Assembly: GCA_018260285.1 (NCBI GenBank)
Contig: JAGLBH010000095.1
Location: 1 to 6,635 of the forward strand
Length of the DNA: 6,635 nt
Direction of reading: 5' to 3'
From: Arthrobacter sp.
GTDB taxonomy: Bacteria > Actinomycetota > Actinomycetes > Actinomycetales > Micrococcaceae
Shown: in pieces, positions 1 through 5,967 of the stretch
Numbering within the stretch: the first letter of the stretch is position 1
Layout: every line of letters begins with the position of its first letter
The notes under the pieces: generated by a model
What the model saw: only the letters and a program-made list of their open reading frames with translations
The model's database searches: none
Told to the model about the DNA's origin: nothing
Position numbers and translations under genes: made by a program

Positions 1-697
1 CGGCTGGGGCCGCGTTGTCCGCCGCGAGGAGGCCAGGGAGCTCTTCGGGATCCCGCCCGTGGATGACGAGGGACTGGCGCAGCGCGCGGACGACCCACTC
101 GGGGTGGGCGAACTCGATGGCGAGCGCCTCGGACTCATTGCGGGCTCGGGCCAGCAGCAGAACGAGCCAGTCCTCCAGGCTCGTCTCGCTCACCCGGCGC
201 AGCACGGCGTTGACGAAGCCCGAGGGGCCCGCCCCGATCTTCGAGCGCGTCAGAGCAACCGTCTCGGAGAGGGCCGCGTGCTGGGGAATGCGCGTGTTGA
301 GCAGCTGGTGAGCCCCGAGGCGCAGCGCGTTGACGATCGAGGGGTCCACGTCCGCGAGGGGCCGGTCGATGCACTCGGCGAGGATGAGGTCGTAGGTGCC
401 GGACCAGCGCAGCGTGCCGTAGGCGAGCTCCGTGGCCAGCCCGGCGGAGCGCTTGTCCAGGCCGTTGGCGCGAATCCTCGCGGGAAGAACGAGGTTGGCG
501 TAGGCGTCCTCAGAGGAGACCGCCTCGAGCACCTCGAAGGCGGCCAGTCGCGCCGGATCCGACGTGCGTCGGCGGGCAGACGGAGCAGCGGCCGAGAAGT
601 GCCGCTCTCCCCCGCGGTTGCGGGTGCGGCCCTTCTCGTTGCGTCGCTCGCCCCCGGGCGTCGAGGAGCGTTCTGGACGGGCGTTCTCGGAGCTCAC
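1..697 (-). CDS. rsmB: 16S rRNA (cytosine-C5) methyltransferase RsmB/Fmu, N-terminal part (3' end outside window)
   Basis: This is the first 232 codons of RsmB, the SAM-dependent enzyme that makes m5C967 (E. coli numbering) in 16S rRNA before 30S assembly. Residues 1-47 form a basic, low-complexity tail rich in Arg, Ser and Gly. Residues about 48-172 match the NusB-like RNA-binding domain, including the family signature GFVNAVLRRV (160-169). HPEWVVRAL (198-206) and DNAAPA (227-232) match the linker that enters the catalytic domain. The Rossmann methyltransferase core and its two catalytic cysteines lie beyond the left edge, so activity cannot be judged. The GTG start overlaps the fmt stop as GTGA, with a weak GAGG-like site inside the end of fmt, which suggests translational coupling. 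The start is chosen from this overlap; a later start would remove part of the tail. The identity is well supported by the NusB-like signatures and by the def-fmt-rsmB order. Confidence 0.93.
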   Translation of the reverse strand, partial: MSSENARPERSSTPGGERRNEKGRTRNRGGERHFSAAAPSARRRTSDPARLAAFEVLEAVSSEDAYANLVLPARIRANGLDKRSAGLATELAYGTLRWSGTYDLILAECIDRPLADVDPSIVNALRLGAHQLLNTRIPQHAALSETVALTRSKIGAGPSGFVNAVLRRVSETSLEDWLVLLLARARNESEALAIEFAHPEWVVRALRQSLVIHGRDPEELPGLLAADNAAPA

Positions 698-1659
698 GAT
701 GTGAACCTCAGTTCTGTGGAGGGGCTGGACGATGCGCCGCGGAGCCAGTCCGCCGCGTCCATGGGCTTCTTGCCGAAGGGCTGGACCCGCGTGACGATGA
801 GCTGGTCATCACCGCACTGGATGGCGATCCCGCCGTCGGCTGGGCGAACCGTGCCGGGCTCGTCTCCTGGGTTTCCCGGGGAGGTGCCCGCAACAGCGTG
901 GATCTTGAATTTCTGGCCTGCGAGCTGCACCCATGGCCCCGGCGCCGGGAGGGTGCCCAGAGCCGTCAGACGAGCCTGCTCAGCGGGGCCTGTGAGATCG
1001 AGAAGGGCGTCTTCGGGAGTCAGCTTGTGCGCGTAGTCGAAGGTGCCGTCCGGCTGCATCTGGCCCCGCTCGGCGAGCGAGGGATCTGCGGCGAGGTCCG
1101 CGAAGAACTGGACGGCCTCGGCCGTTCCGGCGCTGGTCAGGCTGTCGAGGAGCTCCCCCGCCGTCGCCCCCTCGGGACGGGTCTGGGCGGCCTGCCGCAT
1201 GACGGGGCCGGTGTCCAGACCCGCGTCAATGCGGAAGAGGGTGGCACCGACCTGCTCGCGCCCCAGCATGATCGATCGCTGAACCGGAGCAGCCCCGCGC
1301 AGGTCCGGCAGCAGGGAGTAGTGGAGGTTGAACCAGCCGAGGGGAAGCGCGTCCAGGGCGTCGTCCCGGAGCATCGCACCGTAGGCGACGACGAAGGCCG
1401 CATCCGCCCTGAGCGCTGTGATGCTCTCAAGCGTCTCTCCTGTGACCCGGCCTGCCTTGATGACCGGAAGGCCGAGCTCCTCGGCCGCTGCCGCCACCGG
1501 GGAGGGGGTCAGGACCCGCTTGCGCCCCTGAGGGGCGTCCTCGCGCGTGAGTACGCCGACAACCTCAGCCTTCCCGCTCTCACGGGCGGCCGAGCCGAAG
1601 AGCCGCAGGGCCTGTGCGGCGTTGGCGGGGGTTCCCGCGAAGAGCACGCGCAGCGTCAT
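694..1659 (-). CDS. fmt: methionyl-tRNA formyltransferase
   Basis: This 321-residue cytosolic enzyme transfers the formyl group of 10-formyltetrahydrofolate to Met-tRNA(fMet) for translation initiation. The N-terminus MTLRVLFAGTP starts the Rossmann-like formyltransferase fold. The catalytic segment FNLHYSLLPDLRGAAP (110-125) holds the conserved Asn111 and His113 and the SLLP loop, and GLDTGP (147-152) holds the conserved Asp149. The basic loop GRKRVLTPSPV (45-55) corresponds to the tRNA-acceptor-binding insertion. The C-terminal OB-like domain is present, with VQLAGQKFKIHAV at about 244-256. Length is typical for the family. The ATG overlaps the def stop as ATGA, and an AGAGAGG ribosome-binding site lies 8 bases upstream at 1668-1674, which fixes the start. 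It belongs to the nuclease-def-fmt-rsmB run and pairs functionally with def. No key residue is missing. Confidence 0.97.
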   Translation of the reverse strand: MTLRVLFAGTPANAAQALRLFGSAARESGKAEVVGVLTREDAPQGRKRVLTPSPVAAAAEELGLPVIKAGRVTGETLESITALRADAAFVVAYGAMLRDDALDALPLGWFNLHYSLLPDLRGAAPVQRSIMLGREQVGATLFRIDAGLDTGPVMRQAAQTRPEGATAGELLDSLTSAGTAEAVQFFADLAADPSLAERGQMQPDGTFDYAHKLTPEDALLDLTGPAEQARLTALGTLPAPGPWVQLAGQKFKIHAVAGTSPGNPGDEPGTVRPADGGIAIQCGDDQLIVTRVQPFGKKPMDAADWLRGASSSPSTELRFTS

Positions 1660-2243
1660 CGTCCGGACCTCTCTCCCGGCAGAGCCGCGCCGAAAGCCGA
1701 GGACACGGCGGCGGCGCGCTTCTGCGCCAGGCTCTGTGCCTTGTTCCCGTAGTCCCTCTGACGGATCTGTCGCATGGCCTCCTTCTTGCTCTCGCCGCGC
1801 AGGCGGTCGACGAAGAGGTGGCCGTTCAAGTGATCAACCTCATGCTGGAAGATCGTGGCCAGCAGGCCGGAGGCGGTGATGTCGAGAGGCTGCCCGTCGG
1901 CGTCGCGCCCCGTGAGACGCACCGTCCCGGCGCGCTCGACCACCCCGGAGACCTCCGGGACGGAGAGGCAGCCCTCGCGCACAGGGTCCTCAGGCGCGGT
2001 CCCCTCCTCGACCTCGAGCACGGGGTCGAAGCACACGCCCCGGTTGCCTTCTCTGTCGTCGTAGGTGAAAAGCGCCAGAGACACGCCAATCTGGGGAGCC
2101 GCGAGGCCCACTCCGCGCACGGCGTCCATCGTCTCGAGCATGTCTGCCACAAGGCCGGCATACCGCGCAGTCTCCGCACCCACCTCCGAGGTCTGGGCGC
2201 GGAGCACCGGGTCTCCGATGAGACGGACGGGAAGAACGGCCAC
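1656..2243 (-). CDS. def: peptide deformylase
   Basis: This 195-residue metalloenzyme removes the N-formyl group from nascent proteins at the ribosome, undoing the modification made by Fmt. All three family motifs are intact: GVGLAAPQ (44-51), EGCLS (90-94) and HEVDH (134-138). Cys92, His134 and His138 are the expected metal ligands, and Glu135 is the catalytic acid/base. The C-terminal Arg/Lys/Ala-rich helix (about 149-195) resembles the longer tail of actinobacterial deformylases. The frame stays open far upstream, but the GTG giving MAVLPVRLIGDPVL is chosen because conserved sequence begins there and a GAAAGG ribosome-binding site lies 9 bases upstream. The gene starts 35 bases after the nuclease stop and its own stop overlaps the fmt start, so it is probably mid-operon. 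Identity is very secure; the exact start is slightly less so. Confidence 0.96.
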   Translation of the reverse strand: MAVLPVRLIGDPVLRAQTSEVGAETARYAGLVADMLETMDAVRGVGLAAPQIGVSLALFTYDDREGNRGVCFDPVLEVEEGTAPEDPVREGCLSVPEVSGVVERAGTVRLTGRDADGQPLDITASGLLATIFQHEVDHLNGHLFVDRLRGESKKEAMRQIRQRDYGNKAQSLAQKRAAAVSSAFGAALPGERSGR

Positions 2244-2252
2244 GTGGAGGAA

Positions 2253-2258
2253 CCTTTC
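2253..2258 (-). promoter_or_regulatory. ribosome-binding site fixing the def GTG start
   Basis: GAAAGG on the minus strand sits 9 bases before the GTG at 2243. It is the only purine-rich site near the beginning of conserved deformylase sequence, and it lies in the 35-base gap after the nuclease gene. It supports GTG initiation over the long upstream extension of the same frame, which overlaps the nuclease gene. Confidence 0.6.
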
Positions 2259-2278
2259 AGTCTGCAGGGTGTGAGTGT

Positions 2279-3163
2279 TCAGTTTACGAGGTTCGGCCCC
2301 GCCTCCGGGGACGACGACGCAGGCCGCGGGGGCGGGGGCAGCTCGATGAGGGGGTTCCCCAGCTCGGCGGCCGCCTTCTGGGTCTGCCAGGCGCGGCGCA
2401 GGGAGCAGAACTGGTGCCAGTACGCCGGCAGGTGCTCCGGGTTGGCTCGATGAGCCCGGACCTCCGTCTCCCCGAGGGCCACGCCCATGAGGACCGATGC
2501 CTGCCCGTACTCCCAGGGCTTCCACTCTCCGCTCTCGGCGCTGACAACCTGCTCTTCCGCCTTGAGGCCGGCCACGAGCTGCATGACGACCTTGGTGTCC
2601 AGGCTCTTGACGCGGCCCATGCGGTCGGTGCCCTTGGTCTTGTAGTCGATGAGACACACGTTCCCGGCGATCTCTGCCACGAGGTCCAGGGTCCCCGCGT
2701 ACCCGACTGTCTCGTTCCACACCGTCACCTCGGTGGCGAGGGGCCGCACCCGGAAGGCCTTCCACCATGCGTCGAACTGCTGTGCATAGGCCATCTCGCT
2801 GTGGCGCTCCAGATCGGCCAGGGCGGCGTCCTTCTCGTGCTCCAGGCCCATGACCTCGAGGGCCGCCTGCTCGCAGTAGAAGTGGATGCGGTCCCCGCGA
2901 GCGGCTGCGGCGTCGCGATACCGCTCCGCGGCGGCTGCCGACTCCTTGATGAGACCGCGCAGGGCGCCAGGCCTCCGCAGCGCGTCTTCCAGCCCCGGGT
3001 GGTTGGCGAGCTCCGTCGCGGCCATGTGCCCGTGCCACCCTCCGAGGTCCAGGGGCTGCTGCGCAATGACCGTGGTGATCGAGGGAACGCGTGGCGCGTC
3101 CTTCACTGAACGGGCGTACATGCGCCCGTGGGCAGTCTGGGTTGCAAGCTGCGGGGTCGTCAT
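2279..3163 (-). CDS. PD-(D/E)XK nuclease family protein (RecB/Cas4-like, phage exonuclease type)
   Basis: This 294-residue protein is predicted to be a metal-dependent DNA nuclease. The RecB-type motifs appear in order: RGDRIH with His94 (89-94), Glu145 before the core, GYAGTLD with Asp160 (154-160), then LIDYKTK with Asp173 and Lys175 (171-177). Gln195 (MQL) stands where the family QxxxY motif begins, but the Tyr position is Gly199. The N-terminal VPSITTVIAQ (26-35), followed by an Ala-rich helical stretch (about 72-90), recalls the VPSVTTVL start of Cas4/RecB-like exonucleases in actinophages; this is from memory of the family. The C-terminus is Pro-rich (about 275-294). There is no signal peptide or membrane segment. 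The ATG at 3163 lacks a clear ribosome-binding site. It is first in the apparent operon and divergent from tRNA-Gly. Its substrate is unknown: repair, end processing or a domesticated phage role are all possible. I do not recognise a gene name. Confidence 0.82.
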   Translation of the reverse strand: MTTPQLATQTAHGRMYARSVKDAPRVPSITTVIAQQPLDLGGWHGHMAATELANHPGLEDALRRPGALRGLIKESAAAAERYRDAAAARGDRIHFYCEQAALEVMGLEHEKDAALADLERHSEMAYAQQFDAWWKAFRVRPLATEVTVWNETVGYAGTLDLVAEIAGNVCLIDYKTKGTDRMGRVKSLDTKVVMQLVAGLKAEEQVVSAESGEWKPWEYGQASVLMGVALGETEVRAHRANPEHLPAYWHQFCSLRRAWQTQKAAAELGNPLIELPPPPRPASSSPEAGPNLVN

Positions 3164-3190
3164 GGTTACCAGCTTCGCACAAGGGTGGAC

Positions 3191-3196
3191 ACTCTA
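3191..3196 (-). promoter_or_regulatory. candidate -10 box for the nuclease-def-fmt-rsmB operon
   Basis: TAGAGT on the minus strand fits the actinobacterial TANNNT -10 pattern and would place the transcript start about 20 bases before the nuclease ATG. No recognisable -35 hexamer lies at the right distance (the minus-strand sequence there is GAGAGA-like), so this is a weak call. The same hexamer serves the divergent tRNA promoter on the other strand. Confidence 0.3.
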
Positions 3197-3236
3197 AGAA
3201 TGCACAGGGTTTATCTCTCCCGAGGACATGCCGATT

Positions 3237-3264
3237 TTGACTTTCTCTTCGACTCGTATAGAGT
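3237..3264 (+). promoter_or_regulatory. promoter of tRNA-Gly (TTGACT / TAGAGT)
   Basis: TTGACT (3237-3242) and TAGAGT (3259-3264) are separated by 16 bases and lie in the most AT-rich stretch of the window. Both hexamers are close to the housekeeping sigma consensus of actinobacteria. The predicted start near 3271 leaves a leader of about 50 bases before the mature tRNA, normal for a processed precursor. It faces away from the nuclease operon. Confidence 0.7.
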
Positions 3265-3323
3265 TCTTATTCGTTGACCATGAGGGTCCGGAGAGATCCG
3301 GGAGCTCGAATGGAAGACACAAT

Positions 3324-3400
3324 GCGGATGTAGCTCAGCTGGCTAGAGCACCACCTTGCCAAGGTGGATGTCGCGGGTTCGAATCCCGTCATCCGCTCCA
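3324..3400 (+). tRNA. tRNA-Gly (anticodon GCC)
   Basis: A complete 77-base tRNA including encoded CCA folds as a standard cloverleaf. The acceptor stem GCGGATG/CATCCGC (3324-3330/3390-3396) is perfect. The D stem is GCTC/GAGC (3333-3336/3346-3349). The anticodon stem is CCACC/GGTGG (3351-3355/3363-3367), with loop TTGCCAA placing anticodon GCC at 3358-3360. The T arm is GCGGG/CCCGT with loop TTCGAAT (3378-3384) and one G-T pair. The discriminator is T3397 and CCA is 3398-3400. GCC reads GGC and GGU, and GGC is heavily used in the neighbouring genes. It has its own promoter upstream and a hairpin terminator 5 bases downstream, so it is a monocistronic unit. Confidence 0.98.
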
Positions 3401-3405
3401 GCTCA

Positions 3406-3440
3406 AGAAAGCCCTTCGGATTCATTCCGAGGGGCTTTCT
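3406..3440 (+). terminator. hairpin terminator after tRNA-Gly
   Basis: AGAAAGCCCTTCGG (3406-3419) and CCGAGGGGCTTTCT (3427-3440) pair over 14 bases with a single G-T pair and a 7-base loop (ATTCATT). The stem begins with an A-rich arm and ends with CTTTCT, giving a U-rich 3' arm, although no long U tract follows it. Its position 5 bases after CCA and the near-symmetric ends suggest a terminator for the tRNA unit, possibly active in both directions. Confidence 0.85.
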
Positions 3441-3498
3441 GCATGTCCGCTGCTCACCGGCTGAGGATGATCGCCCCGACCCTCCGCCCATGCAGGCT

Positions 3499-3534
3499 AT
3501 GAGACCCTCATCGCATGCGGTTGACTGGTCTCAT
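3499..3534. promoter_or_regulatory. inverted repeat with nested palindrome at the benE start (possible operator)
   Basis: ATGAGACC (3499-3506) and GGTCTCAT (3527-3534) are perfect 8-base inverted repeats 20 bases apart. Between them, close to the centre, is the 8-base palindrome CGCATGCG (3512-3519). The left arm overlaps a possible -10 hexamer TATGAG (3498-3503), the centre contains the first possible benE ATG (3515), and the right arm contains the second (3533). This geometry would suit a repressor site or an RNA hairpin covering the start. No regulator gene is in the window, so function is inference. Confidence 0.4.
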
Positions 3535-4687
3535 GAAGAAGGACATCGCCTCCCCCGTCGCCGCCGGTCTCGTGACTGCTGTCGTCGGGTTCTCCTCCTC
3601 GTTCGTCCTCGTGCTGGAGGGGCTCAAGCATGTGGGGGCGAGCCCGCAGCAGGCGCTCTCCGGGCTCATCGCCGTCACCCTCGCGTTCTCTGCCGGCATG
3701 ACCTGGCTGGCCTGGCGCACCCGCGTGCCCATGACGATGGCCTGGTCCACGCCCGGCGCGGCCCTTCTGCTCACGACCGCGGCGCCCTCCACTGGCTTCG
3801 CGGGCGCCGTCGGCGCGTTTCTCGTCTGCGGGGCGCTCGTGGCGCTGTGCGGCGTCGTCAAGCCCTTGGAGCGCTTCGTCATGACGATGCCCGTCTCGCT
3901 CACGCAGGCCCTGCTTGCGGGTGTCCTCGTGCCCATCTGCGTCCAGCCGTTTGCCAGCGCCGGACGAAGCCCCGCCGCGATCCTGCCGCTCCTCGCGGTC
4001 TATGCGCTCATGTCGCTCTGGGCTCCCCGCTGGGCGGTTCCCGCGGTGCTGTTGGTCGCGCTCGTCGAGTCGGCCGCGGGCTTCGCCGCCTCCGGGCGTC
4101 CTTGGGCGTGGACCCCTCCGCAGCTCGTCCTCACCGCCCCTGTGCTCGACCTCCAGGCGATTCTCTCGATCGGCCTCGGCCTCTTCATTGTGACGATGGC
4201 CGCACAGAACCTGACGGGGATCGGGGTGCTCCGCAGCTTCGGCCACACTCCCCCATGGCGCGCGTCGATGCTCACCTGCGGCCTCGCCTCTGCGGCGGGC
4301 GCACCGTTCGGCGCCCACGCCTCGAACCTCTCCTCGCTCAGCGCGGCGATCGCCCTGGGCGAGATGAGCGGACGGGACCCTCGCACCAAGTGGTGGGCGA
4401 CGCCGGCCGCCGCTGCCGTCTATCTCCTGCTGGCCCTGAGCGCGGCCTCCCTCGTGGTGCTCATGGCCGAGGCCCCGGAGGGCGTCATGGCGGCACTCGC
4501 GGGCCTGGCCCTCCTGCCGACGTTCTCCTCCAACTCCGCCGCTGCCCTGGCGGACCGGCGGTTCGCGGCGGCCAACGGCGTCGTCCTCCTCATCGGCGCC
4601 TCGGGGGTGACGATCGCAGGGTTCTCCTCCTCGGTCGTCGCCTTCGCCACGGGGCTTGTCCTGCACGCCGTCGTCCGGAGACGCTGA
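3515..4687 (+). CDS. benE: BenE-family (benzoate/H+ symporter type) membrane transporter
   Basis: This 390-residue, very hydrophobic protein is predicted to import an aromatic acid such as benzoate by proton symport in the cytoplasmic membrane. About 11-12 hydrophobic stretches are visible, beginning near residues 13-34 and ending near 370-387 before a basic tail (VVRRR). Family signatures include AWSTPGAALL (76-85), AAQNLTGIGVLRSFGH (229-244) and GAPFGAHASNLSSLSAAI (262-279). Length is typical of BenE/YdcO. Two starts are possible: the ATG at 3515, close enough to a TATGAG -10 hexamer for a nearly leaderless transcript, and the ATG at 3533 (MKKDIASP). Neither has a good ribosome-binding site. 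No benzoate catabolic genes (benABCD, catechol genes) are nearby, so the substrate is only a family-level guess. It is bounded by the tRNA terminator on the left and converges with zapE 30 bases downstream. Confidence 0.88.
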   Translation: MRLTGLMKKDIASPVAAGLVTAVVGFSSSFVLVLEGLKHVGASPQQALSGLIAVTLAFSAGMTWLAWRTRVPMTMAWSTPGAALLLTTAAPSTGFAGAVGAFLVCGALVALCGVVKPLERFVMTMPVSLTQALLAGVLVPICVQPFASAGRSPAAILPLLAVYALMSLWAPRWAVPAVLLVALVESAAGFAASGRPWAWTPPQLVLTAPVLDLQAILSIGLGLFIVTMAAQNLTGIGVLRSFGHTPPWRASMLTCGLASAAGAPFGAHASNLSSLSAAIALGEMSGRDPRTKWWATPAAAAVYLLLALSAASLVVLMAEAPEGVMAALAGLALLPTFSSNSAAALADRRFAAANGVVLLIGASGVTIAGFSSSVVAFATGLVLHAVVRRR

Positions 4688-4688
4688 G

Positions 4689-4712
4689 GCTGCTCAGGAG
4701 AGCCGAAGCAGC
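4689..4712. terminator. weak hairpin in the convergent benE/zapE gap
   Basis: GCTGCT (4689-4694) and AGCAGC (4707-4712) could form a 6-base stem with a 12-base loop in the 30 bases between the two stop codons. An alternative inner hairpin is GCTC-AGGA-GAGC (4692-4703). No U tract follows on either strand, so this is only a possible bidirectional terminator. Confidence 0.25.
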
Positions 4713-4717
4713 GGGGC

Positions 4718-5791
4718 CTAGCTGTCCTCGCCGCCCTGTCGGGCCATGGCGGTCAGGCGGGAGACGGCGCGGTAGTACTTCTTCATGTACCCGCCGTTGA
4801 GCATCTTCTCGGTGAAGAGCCGGTCGAAGGGCACGCCTGAGGCCAGGACGGGCACGTCGAGGTCGTAGAGCCGGTCGGCCAGGACGACGAGGCGCAGCGC
4901 CACGGCGTCGTCCTCAATCGTCGAGACGCGCCGCCACACGACACCCTGCACGCCCTCGATGAGCTGGCGGTACCGGCTCGGATGCACGCGCGTGAGATGA
5001 GCCAGGAGCGCGTCGAAGTCGTCCAGGGCCACCACACGTCCGAAGGCCCCGTGAAGATGTGCCTCAGGCGCGTCGAGGAGGCTGTCCTCAATCGGGGCGG
5101 GCGGCGTCGGGAGGCCGCGGTGGCGGTAGTCCTGGCCGTCGATCCGATGCACCGCGAACTGCTCCGAGAGCGTCTGGATCTCCCGCTTGAAGTCCTGCGC
5201 GGCGAACCGCCCCTCCCCGAGGGAGCCCGGCAGGGTGTTGCTTGTGGCGGCGAGCTTGACGCCGGCGTCGGCCAGCTCGCGCATGAGGCGGGACATGAGC
5301 ACGGTGTCCCCCGGGTCATCCAGCTCGAATTCGTCGATGCAGACGAGCTTGTAACTGCTGAGCGCCTCGACGGTCTTGCGGAAGGAGAGCGCGCCGACGA
5401 GGTTCGTGTACTCGACGAACGTGCCGAACGCCTTGGGGCCCTCGCACGCGTGGAAGAGCGATGCAAGGAGGTGAGTCTTCCCGACGCCGAAGCCGCCGTC
5501 GAGGTAGATCCCCATCGGGGCGTCGGCCGCCTTCTTGCCGAAGAGCCGGCTGAAGAATCCGCCCTCCGCGTGCCCGGCGTTGACGCTGGCAGCGAACGCT
5601 CGGAGCCGCTCGATGGCCTGCGCCTGGGACGGCTGGGAGGGGTCGGGGATGTAGCTGTCGAAGGAGACGTCGCCGAAGCGGGGCGAAGGGACGAAGCCTG
5701 CCAAGAGCTCCTCGACCGTCACATGCGGCGTGCGGTCGGCCAGGTGGACGAACTCATGGTGCGCCGCGGTCTCGGCGGAGAGGGTGGTCAT
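4718..5791 (-). CDS. zapE: ZapE/AFG1-family P-loop ATPase
   Basis: This 357-residue ATPase belongs to the AFG1/LACE1 family. In E. coli its homologue ZapE binds FtsZ during late division; mitochondrial Afg1 acts in protein quality control. The actinobacterial role is not settled. The N-terminal PSPRFGDVSFDSYIPDPSQPSQ (residues 36-57) is a typical family start. Walker A is GGFGVGKT (99-106, Lys105), Walker B is KLVCIDEFEL (148-157, Asp153-Glu154), and a sensor-1-like ATSNTLP (182-188) follows. The C-terminal family block with repeated Arg and Asp extends to the end. The ATG at 5791 is preferred over an in-frame start 31 codons upstream because conserved sequence follows it, an AAAGGG site lies about 11 bases before it, and a TATTCT -10 box falls inside the longer version. 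It converges with benE and diverges from the rhodanese gene. No membrane segment or signal peptide is seen. Confidence 0.92.
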   Translation of the reverse strand: MTTLSAETAAHHEFVHLADRTPHVTVEELLAGFVPSPRFGDVSFDSYIPDPSQPSQAQAIERLRAFAASVNAGHAEGGFFSRLFGKKAADAPMGIYLDGGFGVGKTHLLASLFHACEGPKAFGTFVEYTNLVGALSFRKTVEALSSYKLVCIDEFELDDPGDTVLMSRLMRELADAGVKLAATSNTLPGSLGEGRFAAQDFKREIQTLSEQFAVHRIDGQDYRHRGLPTPPAPIEDSLLDAPEAHLHGAFGRVVALDDFDALLAHLTRVHPSRYRQLIEGVQGVVWRRVSTIEDDAVALRLVVLADRLYDLDVPVLASGVPFDRLFTEKMLNGGYMKKYYRAVSRLTAMARQGGEDS

Positions 5792-5822
5792 GGAAGCACA
5801 GGCCCTTTGCAGTCTCGGAGCA

Positions 5823-5837
5823 GGCGCGGAATGCGCC
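5823..5837. repeat. short inverted repeat at the predicted zapE transcript start
   Basis: GGCGC-GGAAT-GCGCC is a perfect 5-base inverted repeat with a 5-base spacer. It coincides with the expected transcription start from the TATTCT box. It could be an operator half-site pair or a small leader hairpin, but a repeat this short is common by chance in GC-rich DNA. Confidence 0.25.
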
Positions 5838-5843
5838 CGGAAC

Positions 5844-5849
5844 AGAATA
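5844..5849 (-). promoter_or_regulatory. candidate -10 box of zapE
   Basis: TATTCT on the minus strand is close to the TATAAT consensus and stands out in GC-rich surroundings. It predicts a start near 5837 and a leader of about 45 bases to the ATG at 5791. The -35 region is poor (CTCCCT-like). It argues against the longer in-frame start at 5884, which would lie upstream of it. Confidence 0.45.
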
Positions 5850-5908
5850 CGCCACCCCTCGGACGTGAGGGAGCGCGGCGGCACTTCCCCTGGGGATGAG
5901 ATGGGGCC

Positions 5909-5914
5909 TAGAAT
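5909..5914 (+). promoter_or_regulatory. candidate -10 box of the rhodanese gene
   Basis: TAGAAT fits the actinobacterial TANNNT pattern and predicts a start near 5921 with a leader of about 46 bases. The -35 candidate (TTCCCC at 5885-5890) matches only in its first two bases. It lies back to back with the zapE -10 box in the 176-base divergent region, which holds no gene. Confidence 0.45.
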
Positions 5915-5967
5915 AAGGACACATCAGCGTCACCTATTGGCCCGCCGGCCGGAAATGGACTGCGATC

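Noticed and set aside
59..1036. 325-codon plus-strand frame antisense to rsmB and fmt
   Set aside because: Both rsmB and fmt are firmly identified on the minus strand across this span; the plus frame has no domain-like features.
2279..3163. Possible Cas4 of a CRISPR locus
   Set aside because: No repeat-spacer array or other cas gene is present, and I see none of the four-cysteine Fe-S cluster pattern typical of Cas4.
1656..3182. 508-codon open frame on the minus strand containing def at its end
   Set aside because: Only the last 195 codons look like a protein family (deformylase). The upstream part overlaps the nuclease gene in another frame and is Arg/Gly/Ala-rich noise typical of GC-rich shadow frames.
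3497..4666. 389-codon frame antisense to benE
   Set aside because: It is low in hydrophobic residues and rich in Gly, Arg, Glu and His, as expected for a reverse-strand shadow of a membrane protein gene in GC-rich DNA.
3364..4800. 478-codon plus-strand frame starting in the tRNA
   Set aside because: It begins inside tRNA-Gly, overlaps benE in another frame, and has an Arg/Pro/Ala-rich composition with no recognisable domain.
5792..5884. 31-codon N-terminal extension of zapE
   Set aside because: The added residues do not resemble the family. A -10 box and a ribosome-binding site lie within the extension, pointing to the ATG at 5791.
5945..5952. CCGGCCGG palindrome in the rhodanese leader
   Set aside because: An 8-base G/C-only palindrome is expected often by chance at this base composition and has no supporting context.
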